Program-made: the position numbers and the translations under genes
Source of the DNA: Anseranas semipalmata
Taxonomy: Eukaryota > Chordata > Aves > Anseriformes > Anseranatidae
Assembly: GCA_013399115.1 (NCBI GenBank)
Contig: VXAA01003327.1
Coordinates: forward strand, 862,124-926,123
Reading direction: 5' to 3'
Length of the DNA stretch: 64,000 nt
Part shown: in pieces, positions 26,001 to 39,230 of the stretch
Layout of the letters: each line of letters begins with the position of its first letter
How positions within the stretch are numbered: position 1 is the stretch's first letter
The notes under the pieces: generated by a model
Told to the model about the DNA's origin: nothing
Databases searched by the model: none
The model's input: only the letters and a program-made list of their open reading frames with translations

Positions 26001-29000
26001 AAAACATCTGTCGGAATTAATTCCAGCAAGGTAGCCATTTTATTGAAATAAAAATATTCTCATAATACCTTTGGCAAAATAGCTCCCTTGGAGTCATTGA
26101 AATGGCACCGGGGAGGAATTTGGGGCATTGAATTAGTCTTTAGTTGCACACTGCATAAACTATCTGCCCTTCTGTCATTTCAGCTTAGGAAGACATTGCC
26201 AAGCTCAGTGCAATAAGTCTTTAGCTGCTTAAAATAAGTCTCTTTTAGCTTCTTCAGCACTGTGCTTGTTCTGAAGAGTCTGAATGGCCCCTGTGCTCAC
26301 CGGGCATTTCCTTTGTGTCTTCGCTGACCTCAGATGTGCCTGCACTACAGTCTTTTCACTTGTTAGGGCTCTAATGAGAACCCACGGATGTGTTTGTTTC
26401 AAGATTTTATTTTATTTTTTGTCTCTTCAGACAGCTGTAAGTCTACACATCAGATTTTCAGAACCCACAAATGAAGCTGAACTACAAACAGAGATATTAT
26501 TTAAAGCATTTCTAGAATTTAACGGCAGCTAACATTTTGAGAGCTAACATTTCGGAAATTGCCAGTGATACTGCAATTGAGTATCTGTGGTACAAAAACC
26601 AGCCTCATGGCAACAACTGTGTGTAGTGACCAAATCCACCCCATTGCAGGGGTACTCGTTCAGTAAGCGAATGCTGCATGTGTACCATTAAGATGCCCAA
26701 TGAATGGGTACAGTCAGGGTCCCTGACTGAGAAACGCTCAGTTCTGTAAGTGGTTCTTGGTACAATTTTGTCTTGGCCCAACTGACAATCTCCCAGATAG
26801 TTCCTAATCACATTGCAAAAGTTGACACTACTTGATTCACGGTTACAACCTTAATTTCCATGGGGTCAAAGGAAATGCAGTTTGGCGGTGGCCACCCAGG
26901 TAAAGTCTACCAAGTGTAAATTGCGATTGAGTCTGTGATGAGTATAGGTTTAGTAACTGCCATCCAAGGCTTGTTATAGATGGACTGAGCTACTGATCTG
27001 ATACCTTGTCTTGCAGAGAAGTTTGCACTGCAAGTGTTGAACGTAATTTATGCACAAATAGAGTGACAGCTGACGTGGTTGTGGCAAAGTAAAAGGCGGT
27101 GAAGGAAGGGAAAGTAGTCAAGTGTCAAAAAATACCTTTGCGTACATTCTGCTGAAATTTTCCATAAATATGTGGATAAGATAGGGCAATCAATGAGTAC
27201 TGTTACTAAAGATAGGGAAGAAGCAGAGCTCAGGAAATGCTTAAAGAGATAAGAAGAGTATCCAAAATAACAAAAGTGGTGATGAAGAGGAGAACAGAAT
27301 GGCAGGGCAGGAGAAAGTGGATCACAAGGTAGTTTGTATTTACAGTCATTAAGATCAAAAATAATTCACATCCCTCACTAGTTCAGAGCCAGTGTTAGCT
27401 TTCTCTGTGATCACCTTTTAGACCAAACACATTTAATAAGGACCAGTGATTTCAAAGGTAGCTTAAAGTTATTTATGAACTTGTGTTGTATCTGAAGTTT
27501 GCTCACCTCCATGTAAAAACAAGTCAGACACAGCTCCAGGTCATTTTCTGATACGGTTCCCACAGTCAGGTTGGCTGAGGAAGGCTGATAAGCTCGAGGA
27601 AGTCTCAGCATCTCCAAACGGACCTCAGCAAAGCAGCCTGGACTGAGTCCACACCGCTGCCAAGCTCCCTGCTCCAAGCCAGGGTTTCCTCACTGTGCCC
27701 AGGTGCTCAGAGTTCATGTCCCCAGGGACAGCCCCAATTCAGCACAGACAGAGGGCTCCCAAAGTGGTTTAAGCCAAGAATTGGTCTCTTGGCATTTTTT
27801 TCAAACAATTAGAACAGTGAGCAGACATCCACACACACATCCAAGTCTCCCTGCTCGCATTTTCACAGCTGAATTACAGAAGTGGGATGAAAAGAGCAGA
27901 GGGGTGTCAGGGCAACTGGATGGTTGCGTGCAGTAAGCAAGACCTGCTAGAAGGCAGCTGACTGTTTCGAATGGGGGGAAATGTATTTGATGGAAGTAGT
28001 GTGAAAGGGATTCAAAGAAATATCTCAGATTATTTCTGCCTAAGTGCTGGATGTTTTCTCTCTCTTCCTACATCACAGGCATCACTGCAGAGCAAGACAC
28101 CCATGTTCCTGAATAGCTTTCTTTAGGGAAAAGAAAAAAAAAAAAGATAATACACAAAAAGACATTGGAAATAAGGACATTTCTTACCTCTTTCAAAGAA
28201 TGTTAACATTTTTTTCTTGATATGTGTGGCTGATCTTATTTCAAAGTCACTTTGAAATTTTTGGGTGTTTGTGATGGATGAAAAGTTCCTTGGGAATGAA
28301 AAGAAGTTTTAAGTTTTTTTAAAAAAATGAAAGAAATGCTGAATGGCATTGCAACCACCAGTTTGCTTCTCAGCATTGTCACTGATATTATTTTTATAAT
28401 AGAGGAGCTTCTTTAGTGGCAAATTTTGTATTTTATAACATAACTAAAACCATTTAGAAGTTTATACATCTGTGACTAAACTTTCATCTGTAGTAGTGTG
28501 TGTCAAAACACAAACATTAACATCTGAAAAGTTGCAGCTTTCATTTGTGAAAAATCTTGGCATTTAGCTGGAGGTAAAACACACGGTTGAACCTGTTACA
28601 TCTTAGTTTACAATGGACAATCAACATCACTTTCCTTTCTGTAAGAAGTCAAAGTTCTTTGTTGGTGTTCAGAAAAAAGACAAAGGAATATTAAGTACCA
28701 TAAGACTGCAGCAGGTTACTGTTTTTGGCTTCTCCTCTGCTTCTTTACATCTCCAAAGACAGATTTGGCAGTTGGCAAATGCAATAGAGGCAGCACAGAC
28801 ATTGTGTTAAATGGTCAGAAACTGATAGGAAATGGATGCTTTGGTAGTTGCAAGTTTGTCATTGAGAAAGAAGAAATATCTGCTGTATAGAAACAGTTTT
28901 ATCAAGGTTCATTTGTGTGCATAAATACAGATGCGTGTGCATAAGTACAGTAGCAAACCACAGAAAACTGAATTGTCTCCTCTTGAGAGGAGCAGGGGAG

Positions 29001-29389
29001 CTTTCAATGAAATTGTGGAACAAATATCTAAAATTCATGAAAGATCTAGTTAAGTTCACCTAAAATGCAACTCATCCATGAAACTCACAGCCACAAATGA
29101 CCTGGTTTTAAGAGCCGGTTATACATTTTTTCCTTCTCCGTTTCACCCAGTGCATCCACTCAATCCTGAGCCTGCTTTTTCCAGATGTCCCATAGGGGAT
29201 GGACCTTAATGTTGCCAAAGGAACAGCACAGTATTGATTGGAAGCATATGGGATCTTTGCGCCTCAGGCCCCACATTCCCCTCTAGCATAGACATTGAGA
29301 CCAAGTGCTTTCACCAATTTACCTCATCCTCAAGTGATTCTCCAATTCCTGAGTTTGGAAGACTAAAGTATTGCCCATGGTGAAAGAAG
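23055..29389. other. Intronic sequence, no gene seen
   Basis: Unique AT-rich DNA. A moderately GC-rich block lies at about 27540-27760. A-rich runs occur at about 28129-28144 and 28320-28340. None of the open frames (all under 90 codons) shows a recognisable domain. Confidence 0.55.
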
Positions 29390-30600
29390 ATTGACCTATG
29401 GGCCATGGATGTGTATGAGGTCTGGAGGGAGCCAGCCAATGTCAGTGTGAGACTGTTCTCTGTCATCTTTGAAACGTCATTGCAATCTAGGGAGGTGTCT
29501 AATAACTGCAAAAAGGAAAAAGTTATGTCTCTCTTCAGGAAGGGCAAGGAGGGGGAATCTAAGAAGCCACAGGCCAGTAAGCCTCACCTCAGTGCATGGG
29601 AAGGCTATGAAGTAAATATTCCTAGAAACCATATCAGAGCATATGACAGAATAGGTGACTGGGAACAACCAACATGGATTTACCAAGGACAAGTCATGCC
29701 AAACTCACTGTTTTCTATGAGGAGATGTAGACAAGGAGGGAGCAGTGGAAATCATTTCCTTTGACCTCAGCAAGGCTTTTGACAGTGTCTCATACTACCA
29801 TTGTATGAAAATTGGAGCCATACTTCCAAATTAGAGATATATTTTGGATAGTTCTACTATAGGGTGAGTGGAAAATTGACTGGACTACCAGTCTTGAAGG
29901 GTTGTGATCATGGCATAAAGTCCCGTTGGTGACTGGGGCCTGGGGGTGTTCCTCAGGGGTCATCTTTGCAGAAGAGAACATGAGGGCAAATTGAACGTCA
30001 ACCCAACAGCATACTTCTCTGGCAAGGGAAGCAAACTGTGTATCAGTTGTATTCGTTAGCAGGAGTGTAGCCAGCAGGTCCAGGGAAGTGGTGCTTCCTT
30101 GCTGTTCAGCGCTCACGCGTCTGATTTTGGATAGTCCAGTGCAAGAAATACAAGTAAGTCCAGTGAAGGGCCACCAGTTTATTCAGGTGGGTAGAGCACG
30201 TGGCATATGAGGAGAGGCTCAAAGAGCTGGGTTTGGCTCAGCCTTAATAAGAGAAAGCTGTAACTGCTGTATACAGCGACCTAATGGGAAGGTAAAGAGC
30301 AGAGAGAGGCAGGCTCTTCTTAGAGGAGCACAGCAGAAAGACAAAAGGTAACGGACACAAGTTGTAGCATGGGAAATTCCAGTTAGATACTGAGAACAAA
30401 ATGAGGCCGTCAAACATTGGAGCTGGTTGCTCAGAGAAGGTGTAGCATCTCCATCCTTGGAGATATTCCAGGCTCCACTGGACAAAGCCCCAAGCAAGCT
30501 AATCTAACTTGAAGTTGGCCCTACTTTGAGCAGGGGTTGGACCAGATGGCCTCCACATGTCCCTTGCAACCTAAATTATGCTGTCATTGTGTAAGCCACA
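29390..30600 (+). mobile_element. Old, decayed CR1 LINE in the sense orientation
   Basis: This is the only CR1 copy here on the plus strand, and it is clearly older. The open part at 29405-29764 reads LFSVIFETSLQSREVSNNCK, then KEKVMSLFRKGKEGESKKPQ, which aligns with the CR1 RT block (LSIIxExSWxxGEVPxDWKxANVTPIFKKGKKED). In another frame near 29755-29790 the RT block FDLSKAFDSVSY remains. The next block (WKIDWTTSLEGL, then GAWGCSSGVIFA) matches the RT region preceding the catalytic FADD box, but the FADD box itself is missing, so there is an internal deletion around 29970-30000. The 3' end near 30510-30600 keeps TTTGAGCAGGGGTTGGACCA and a worn ATTATGCTGTCATTGTG tail. Many stops and frameshifts make it a fossil. 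The 5' boundary is approximate. Confidence 0.85.
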
Positions 30601-30640
30601 GGACAAAAATGACTTAAAACCAGCTACAGTAGCTCCAGAT

Positions 30641-30678
30641 CATCATTTCAATGTAACTTCATCATTTCAATGTAACTA
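30641..30678 (+). repeat. 19-bp tandem duplication
   Basis: CATCATTTCAATGTAACT plus T or A occurs twice head to tail, at 30641-30659 and 30660-30678, differing only at the last base. It lies just beyond the 3' end of the old CR1 copy. Confidence 0.93.
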
Positions 30679-33600
30679 ACACTGACCTTATGGCAATGCA
30701 GGTACTGTTTAAAGTGTCTTCTGTGCTTCTTTGTGTCCGAGGCCACAGTGCCTGCAGATACCTTCTGGCAGTAAACTGTGCTGCTTTACAGGGGTTTCCA
30801 GCAGTCCAGGGGATCAGTGTTGGACCAAGGATAGAGAGGCTGAGTGTTCCAGGACAAGTTGTTAAATACCATTTCCATAAGGCAAAGTGAGTGGTTAGCA
30901 CTCTCTGTTTGCAAATGAGGTCTGAGATCTTTATTTGGTTAACATTTCCCTCCACTGTGCACTGAATTTGGCACAGAGCAAGGTAGTCCAAGCGTGACGA
31001 TATGCAGCCAACTGAAGATCAGAAGCAGATACTGATGGGAGAGGTATCTTTCCTGCTTTTCCCTGATATATAAAGTTAACGTTTAATTGTTGCAGCTGCT
31101 TTTGCTGCAGGCCCTAATGTTGGACAATTAACTTATCAATTTCTAACCCTGTACCTGAAATCTGAGGGTCAGATCTATACTTGGTAGATCTGCTGCTTTT
31201 CACCAACTTTATTCTAGGGATCAGTCTGACCTGAGCTGTGCTCTGTACTGTTGTCTAGTAACAGAGCTTGACATTTCTCAGATTGCTTAGAAGTATAACT
31301 ACTGCAAAAAGCATTGTAGTGATTTCAGTGTATCCTGATTTGCTGAAGGCCACATCTAGCCAGGATAACCAATAGTTTAATCACAAAGCCAATTTTAAAT
31401 GCTCTTTATTACAGGTGCCTGAATTCACTGACCAGTTTCCATTCTCTTTCAAGCTGTGACTTTATATTTGCCCCAGAAGCCTGCTGGAGAGTGGAAAGAT
31501 GTGGCAAAGATTTTAAGGGACTATCAGAGAGCTCCTGGAGACAGAGATCGAAAAGTGCTTTCATAATTATTCCACAGCCTAGACTGCATGACGTCAGTAT
31601 GATTCATGCAAGGTCATTACAATTTATCTTTGTATCTGAGTAGAAAGTGGGAACAGGATACTGAAAAGAAAAAAAACCTTGCTGTATGTCTGATTTTGGC
31701 ATAAAGTGCAAATCGAGTAGTAAAGAAATGGTTAGATGCCATCTTGAGGAGTTGGGGTGAAACAAGTTGGAAGACACATTTAGTAAAAAAAAAAAAAAAC
31801 AAACACATTTGTAGGACGTTCTTATGTTGTTTGGTACAGCTTTTAACAGTTCAGTAAATCTACCATATGATGATAGTCATCACAGTAGCAAAACTGCGTA
31901 ATAATTAAGAAACAAAATATGCAATGCTTGGTACAGCTGAAATAGGGGAACATTTCCTGACCTAAAATTTTGTTAATCCCTCTACCTCTTCTTAGAGGAG
32001 TAATAAGGATTGCCCCCGTTTCTAAATTCAGCTGTTTTGCAAAATGATTTCATTTTGCCTGCTCCCCCTCAACACTTCTCATGCCATCTCCTACCCCTCT
32101 TGAATTACTGCATTGCATTTTGTACGATAAATGACATTTCAGTATGTATTTGAAATGACCAAGATTGGTATTAAAAATTAAATAAAATATTACCTTTTTT
32201 TTCTTTTCGCAAATTGCTCCAATAGTAGCAAATTAACAGTAAATTGATAGAGAAAGGTAAGCACAGATCCTTTAAATCATAGTGAAGTTTTTGGCATTCA
32301 AGCTAGAAGTGTCTCAATTTAACACATCATTGGTTTGTATTATTAGAAATTTCATTGGTTTGTGGAGCGTATGATGGTTATGCTCTAAAATTGAAAGTAC
32401 ATAGACTCAGGACTTCTACAGTAGGCTGAGCTCTTACGCGGTTACTGATCAGTGTGCAGCAACTGCCATGGCTTGTTAATAAGCACAGGCAAACCACCAT
32501 TAAAACCCTACTTGCCACTGTATAGAAAGATTTTTAACAGTACTTATTTTCTTGTTTATAGTTCTATATCAATCATGAAATGGGAACTGAGAGACCAGCA
32601 AATGTCATTTGCTACTTTTCGAGTGGCATGAATTTATCATCTGCATTGCATTTCATCACATTCATCTGTTTCCTTCCAAACAGGAGTAGGGGATTAGAGT
32701 AGAAAGTGTGTCTTGAATCGTTAAAAGAAAACCTGCTTAAAATATTAACGTAAATTAAACAAGCAAAATAGTTCCAATTAATACATGTTTGATATGGCCC
32801 AACTTCTTTTACAGTTTTGAACTGTATTGACTGTAAATGATCCTAGAACTCCCCCAGAATAGGGGAGAAAATTTTGGTTAAATACCAAAATATTTTAAAA
32901 ACTCTAATAAACTTTAAGAGGATCTTTATTTGCTAACCACTATGACTGCCTTTTCCATGGAATATTTGACAGGAACGTAACAAGTGTTTATTATATCTGT
33001 AAAGTCCTAGCATGATATTTATTCTTTGTCATGTGCAGCCTATGCTTCAATGTGCCTTCTGCCACGATCATGAAGCTGGGCTTATTCAGGTGGTGGTTTT
33101 CCTGTCTGTGAGGAGGGTGACTGGCTGAGCTATAGGACACCGTCTGATAATGAGTAATTCTCCGCTCTTGTGTGCTGCTAGGAGGTCATTACTCGCTACA
33201 TAAGATATGGTCTTTGCCTATTCCCTCGATGGATGGGACTCATCTGTTGTCAGCCTTTTGCTCTTAAAGCCTAATGTTCTTCATAAATTCCTTGTTGCTT
33301 GCTAAATAAAAAATGTGAAGATGTTTGTGCTAACATAGCAGAAGAAGATGATGTTTCTGAAGCACAGGTGGTTTCTCTGGCTTGTCCCAGTGGTGCTTCA
33401 GGCACAAGGCAAAGGCTGCGTAACCTCTGCTGGGTGCATGCCTGATGGCATGACAGCTTGTGTAAGCAATACTTCTAATGCTCTTGGGCTTGCACACATG
33501 GTCCTGCAACATGATGGGACATAGGTGTGGCATGTCACCAGGATGGGTAAGGAAACTGTCATGTCATGAGATGAAAGAGGGTTTGCAAAGCTCTTGGGAA

Positions 33601-36600
33601 ACTGAATGGCAAAAAAAGATGCCAGATTATTTCTTTCTCCTATCTGGGAGTTCCTAGGTAAGAGTGTTTCTGGGAGCAGTTAGCAAGTTGGATCCTCTCT
33701 GAAGGTTACAAATTAGATATACTCCTTTAATCTATTCCATGTGCTAAAATACCTCCACAGTTGAGGTTGCTCAAATCTAGCCCCAGTACAGACAAGTAGT
33801 TCAGTAAGAGGTATAAGTCCTACAGTGTCGTGCAGGTATTTTTGGTTGGGAAAACTGTGATGCAAGATGTGGCTCCTTTAACACGAAGAATATCTGGACC
33901 ATCCAGACTTGCACTGAGACATTCCCCTGCAAAGCCCTCCTATCTACTCTGTTTTCTTAATGGAGCCAAAACTGGGATCTGAATGAGTTATACTTAAAAG
34001 CAATTGCTTCCCTGCTTTTAATTAGTATTGGTTGAATACTATTAGTTGAATAATGTATTTGATGAGTAATGCTGTTGTCCATCAAATAAATTATTCAATT
34101 AATCTTTTCTTTTTTTGCATTACCTAGACACTTCTATAAATGGTTGCAAATATCCATTGAATAATCTATTAGAATGATGCATTGCTTTTCAAATATACTA
34201 TACAACAAATAATTTTATCTAGTATTCAGCCAAGTTTTCCCTTAATTAAAATTTATATGTATATAACAACTGTGCCTGAAGAATCACAAAGAATTTAGGT
34301 AGCAGCAGACACAAGGTGGAGAGTGTTTCTGTTACTATGGATGATTTATGTTTTGTAACTCCTGTAGCATTGTGTTTTAAGAGTGTGTCAGGGATGCCAA
34401 GAGCTTTGAAAAATCTTTTTCTCCCCTTTTTTTAAATAAAGTTACTTTAAAAATGATGATAAAATGATGGCATGCATTTTACCAGTGATATGCAGCCACC
34501 CTTGAAAGAGGAGCAGTTTGCAGTCAGTTCATTGTGCAAGACTGGGGAATGAAGAACCAGAGCTGGAGGAGAAGCCAGTCCACCCGCAGATAGATTCACA
34601 CAGCAGGCAGCATCTTATCGTCCACAGTCACATGCAGGGTAGCTCTCACTCCCAGAGAATGGCTTAGAGAGCCATCTCAATAGCGCTGACTGCCTTTATA
34701 GGGTCCAAACTAGTGCAGGGAACGGGTCCCAGGTTCCAGATCTATTATCGACACCAATAACTTGCACGGGCGACTCAAAACCCTAGAAAAAAATCAAAAT
34801 GTTGTTTGGAGAGAGCTCTAGGATGACCAGCAGTGAGCACAGGATGACAGCTAACTACTGCCTCCTTCAGATGCCACCACCAAATCTTATGTGATGCATG
34901 TTGGGGCTGCGAGGAGAAAGCAAAGGTGCCCAAAAGCCCCTCCTGCTGTAAATTCACACAACCAGGCAGCCTTGTCAGCTTCTCCTCTTCAGCTTTTTGC
35001 TACAAAATTCTCCTTTCACCTTTCAAAATTAAATCTGTTGTGCCTATGAAGAGGACCTGTGTGACCAAAGCAGGGGCTTCCAGTCCCTTCTACAAACGGA
35101 CAGTGACCCTGGCTGTGTCCCTTTCCATCATGCTTGCACTGTGCACCTTCCTAGGCCATTTCAGTGGCCACTGTTTTTTTTGGAAAGGTTCAGATTTGTT
35201 TCGGATTGCTTCAGACAGGACGGGCTGGTCAGAATCCAGCCCCTCTTCTTCCCTGCCTCATTTCTGCCACCTTTCTCCAGCGCAGACTCCAGCTCACATT
35301 TTCAAATATGTCTCATTTTTGGAAGTGACTGAGGCCCCTGCAATCAGGCTTTCAAAAGCATTTAGGTACTTCAGGACTGCTGGTTTAGGCATCCTAACTC
35401 CATCTCTCTGGAACTGAGTAGAAATCAAGCACTTCTGGAAATCCCTTCAGTGCCTATCCATGTTACCCTTGAAAATTTGGCCCTAAAGGCATTGCCAGAT
35501 GTGATGTTCAGCGTGCAGGGTGCTGGGGGAGCTCAGTCCCTGGGGAGGGACACGAGCGAGGAGAGGCTCCAGCTCTGCCCCTTAGCCTGCGGCCGCTGTG
35601 CAGGAGAGCAGAGCTGCAGCGCAGGGCTGTCAGTTGGGCATTTTTCACAAAAATTCACTTAAAGAAATAAAGAATGAAAAGCCAGTCTTGTTTTGATTTA
35701 GGAGGGGAAGCAAGTCCTTTACTCTTGCAATTACATTTCTCTTTAGCTGCCAGTTAGTAGAATTAAAGAATAATTTAGAGGTTCAGAGGATCTCCATGAA
35801 GTATGAAATAAACCCGTCACCACTGCCTTTGGGGACCTGAAAGACAGTCAGGAGACCTGGATTGAGGTCACTAAGGTCAGCTGGTTTTGTCTCAGCAAAA
35901 TCAGGTGGGTTTTGATGTCAAGTTACTTGGTCAAGAACACTTTTAAAAGGGAATAAAGAAAAAAAAAGCTATCTTCATTTGTTCAGGAATTTAAGTCCTG
36001 GGTTTTATTGCTAACCCTTGGGAATGGTTTTACAACAGCTCGCTGTCCCTCTTGTTTTGAGTATCTGTCTCAAAATGATGTCAGCTCTTGATCTAGCCAA
36101 CTTGGCTATATCTTTTTATTAAAGTCGCAGTTTGGATGGTGGATTTAATTTAATGCAAACGAAATTGTGTCTAGGTGACATGATCTGACTGTGTTATGCA
36201 AACTCGTGCATTATGACATTCCTCTCACACTAACTAAAAGCTTTGTTGCAACATATTAATGTGGAAAGGGTTATTTGTTTTGCTAGTAATAAAGGCTGTT
36301 CATTTGCTGTTTAGAACTAGTAATAAGGTTGACTTTTACACAACCTTGGAGAGAAAGTTACTTTATTTTTGTTAAGAGTTAAAAATTAAAAATGCATCTT
36401 GTGTATGTTCAGATGAGATGAGAGCGAAGGAGAGTACATACAAATTCCATCAAATGCAATTAGCATAATCAGAGACTGGATGAGAGCCACAAATGATTGC
36501 ACAGGGGGAAAAAAGTAGTTCCTAGGATCTTGATACATTGCCTGAAGCTGAGCAGGACACAAAGCGCTAGAAACTATTTTTACCCAAGGGCAATTTTTAC

Positions 36601-38610
36601 TGATACTGCCCTTGCAAGCAGCTCTTATTTTATTATTTTTATGGATTCTTTTTCTGCCCTAAATTTGTATACTGAATTATCCATGAGGATAAATGTCAGA
36701 GTGGATTAAGATTAAATTAGGAACTAGATAGTCCAAAACAAAACAAAGCAAAAAATCTCTCTCCTTCCTATGCACTCCCTTTTTTGATTTTTTTTATTTT
36801 ATTGTTGGCTTTTTTTTTCCTCCTTTAGATGCACCACGGTGCAGCTACACAGAATGTATTTTCCTTTGAATCTTTCTACATTAAATTTTCTGCACAGATA
36901 ATTTAACTTCCAGTATTCCGTCTTCTTTAGTTTAGGTCATCATTCTCTTCATAGAGTTCCTGAATTTCTTTCTTCTGCTTGTAATATAGCTGGATGATGT
37001 TCTTTGTCATTTTTTTTTTCCTTTTTCACTCTGGTTCTGCTGCAGTGCACACGGGGGCACAGTCAGAGAGTTTACAATGGCTCCTACCTTCCAGAGAGTG
37101 ATGAGTAATTTAGACCACTTGTTATCCAGGGCTGCCAGACTCCAGCTTCTAACAGAGCCGATGGAGAGAAGTAGGCATGACACCTAAATTAGGTACCTGT
37201 ATTACATCGTTTAACTGCTGCCCCTAGATCTTACCAAGTTAGTTATAATAACCCCATTGATGTTAGTAGGTAAAAGCTGAGTGTTTAAAAATTCTCCCCA
37301 TGTTGTACACGGAGTCTTTGCTTATCTGTAAGGCAGTCTTTTCCCTGCCTGCTTCTTTCTTCCCGAACTGGTGCATTTTTCTGTCACTTTGTGTCTCAGC
37401 TTTTATTTTCTCATCTTATGCTCACCTTCTTTCCACTCCCTCTGACATATGCTAATGCTCTAGAATACATTCATGCACTCATATTTTATTAGTCCTTCTT
37501 ATATGCATACTTTTTTGATTTTTTTTCTGTTTAGTTTGGTAATCATTTTACATTTTAATATAGAATATGCTTAACACTGTCTGTTTAAAATTGCAGTTGT
37601 TTAAACACTCAAGATGGTCCCTTTGGGAAGTGGAAGGAAGGCAGGGGGCACGATCGGAGGTGGCTCACGATGACTTGTATTTAGCACGTCTTTCTTTGCC
37701 CACAAAACCACACGTATAGGATGGATTCTAACAGTTCCTACTTCTGAGGCACTTCCAGCAGTTGCTCCATTTTTAAAACTGAAATAAAAAAAAATCCAAC
37801 TGCTAAAAAAAAAGTGCTTTCTCTCACTTTGCATTCACAGACCTCTCCCAAAATACTGCGAGGCAGGATTTCTGATAGGCAGGAGCCGGTCAGTTCAGCA
37901 CTACTGAGAGGTTTTGGAAAAGCAGGCCTGCAAGCGCGTACAGCTGGAAATAGGAGTTCCTTACCACTGGGGAAACCTCTGCTTTCTGAAGTGTAAGAAA
38001 GATTTTGGGAGGTTTTTAAAGTGTTTTAGTGATACCATTCTCTCCCTGTGGTACTCTTACTCTTACGCTGTGGTTGGGCTAATGCTACTAAGGCCCCTGG
38101 GCTTACAGCTCGAGGTAAGACTCCGTGCTGGGCAAGTGACAGCTTTTCCAGACATGGAAATGTCACAAGTTTAAAACCTCCCATTTTATGCCCTATACTG
38201 CTGTAAAGAGGAGTTTTATTCCACAGAGAAAGGCAGATTTTTAGTTTGCCGGTGGAGTTGGCTCTCACAACTAGACGTGAAAGGGCTTGAACTCCCTCAA
38301 GCTGTGTATTGAAAAGCTGTAGACATTCACATTTTAGAGAGATTTTACTTTTATTAATGGAATAAAAAAATACAAACTGATCCTTACCTAGCTCAACCTT
38401 TGGTAAATAATTTAAATGTACAAATTTACTCATGAAAGAGAAGGAAATTAAAAGATGTCTCAAGATGACTAGTTCCAGGGGCAAATAAATCACGTTTTAA
38501 ATAACAGCCACAACAATACCTTGCACTTCCCAGCTCTAAGAATCACAAAGCTTTTTAGGTAGCAACTGCTCTGTAAAATAGCTACAGGGAAAGCTGTGTC
38601 CACTTCTGCA

Positions 38611-38722
38611 GCGTGTCCGGATTTGTGCTGAATGCCGTGGTGCCTCCATGGCGTGCGGCGATGCCGTGAAGCGACGTGGGACTGGAAGCGAGGCCTCCCG
38701 TGTCTCCGCGGAGCAGCGGGGG
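38611..38722. other. Small CpG-dense patch inside the intron
   Basis: I count 14 CpG dinucleotides in about 112 bp, against nearly none in the flanking kilobase. It is too short for a classical CpG island. It does not overlap a repeat I recognise, and the small open frame crossing it has no recognisable domain. It could be a regulatory element, an alternative first exon or a GC-biased conversion patch. Confidence 0.6.
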
Positions 38723-39111
38723 AATATTAGGCAGGCAGAAATGCAATTACTGGAGTTGAAATTGGGCCAAGACAATGGGACTGACAATATATTCTTGGAA
38801 AATGTGCTCTTTGATCGTAAATATCCATGAAGCAACCTTGCCAACGTTATTGATTTTGGCAGTGGATTATCACTGACAACCAGGATCTGCTGCCCTCTGC
38901 TTTAAGCAGTGCCCTAATAGGTTTTTAGACAAACAGCCACAACAATATGTACAGAACAAGTCTCCAGGGTATGTTCATCACATCACAGGTTCCCTGAATA
39001 TGTTGGACTTGATCTGGGAATAAGATTGTACAGGCGTTCAGTTCTGGGATGGCAAATCCTGCATGCTTGGGACTTACTGGACTTCAGGCACACGTGCACT
39101 GTGTAATGTCC

Positions 39112-39230
39112 AACCTGGCTTGAGTTGGAAGGGACCTTAAAGATCACCTAGTTCCAACCCCCCTGCCATGGGCAGAGACACCTCCCACTAGACCAGGCTG
39201 CCCAAAGCCCCATCCAGCCTGGCCTTGAAG
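39112..39230 (-). mobile_element. CR1 LINE 3'-end fragment
   Basis: About 120 bp, antisense to KLHL29. The plus-strand reading GGCTTGAGTTGGAAGGGACC, then AAAGATCACCTAGTTCCAAC and CAGGCTGCCCAAAGCCCCAT, is the classic CR1 3' end. The family's 8-bp tail is worn away, and the 5' truncation falls after GGCCTTGAAG. It differs in subfamily from the copies at 22734 and 60349. Confidence 0.92.

Larger units (their letters stand above)
30601..39111. other. Intronic sequence, no gene seen
   Basis: Mostly unique AT-rich DNA with a 19-bp tandem repeat at 30641-30678 and an A14 run near 31786-31799. GC-richer patches lie at about 34900-35660 (a 163-codon chance frame at 34926-35417 and a GCGGCCGC site near 35589) and at 38611-38722 (CpG-dense, listed separately). 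No exon signature of KLHL29 was found. Confidence 0.55.

Noticed and set aside
34926..35417. 163-codon plus-strand open frame with a hydrophobic stretch
   Set aside because: No homology recognised and no sign of a promoter or splice partner; the composition fits unique intronic DNA.
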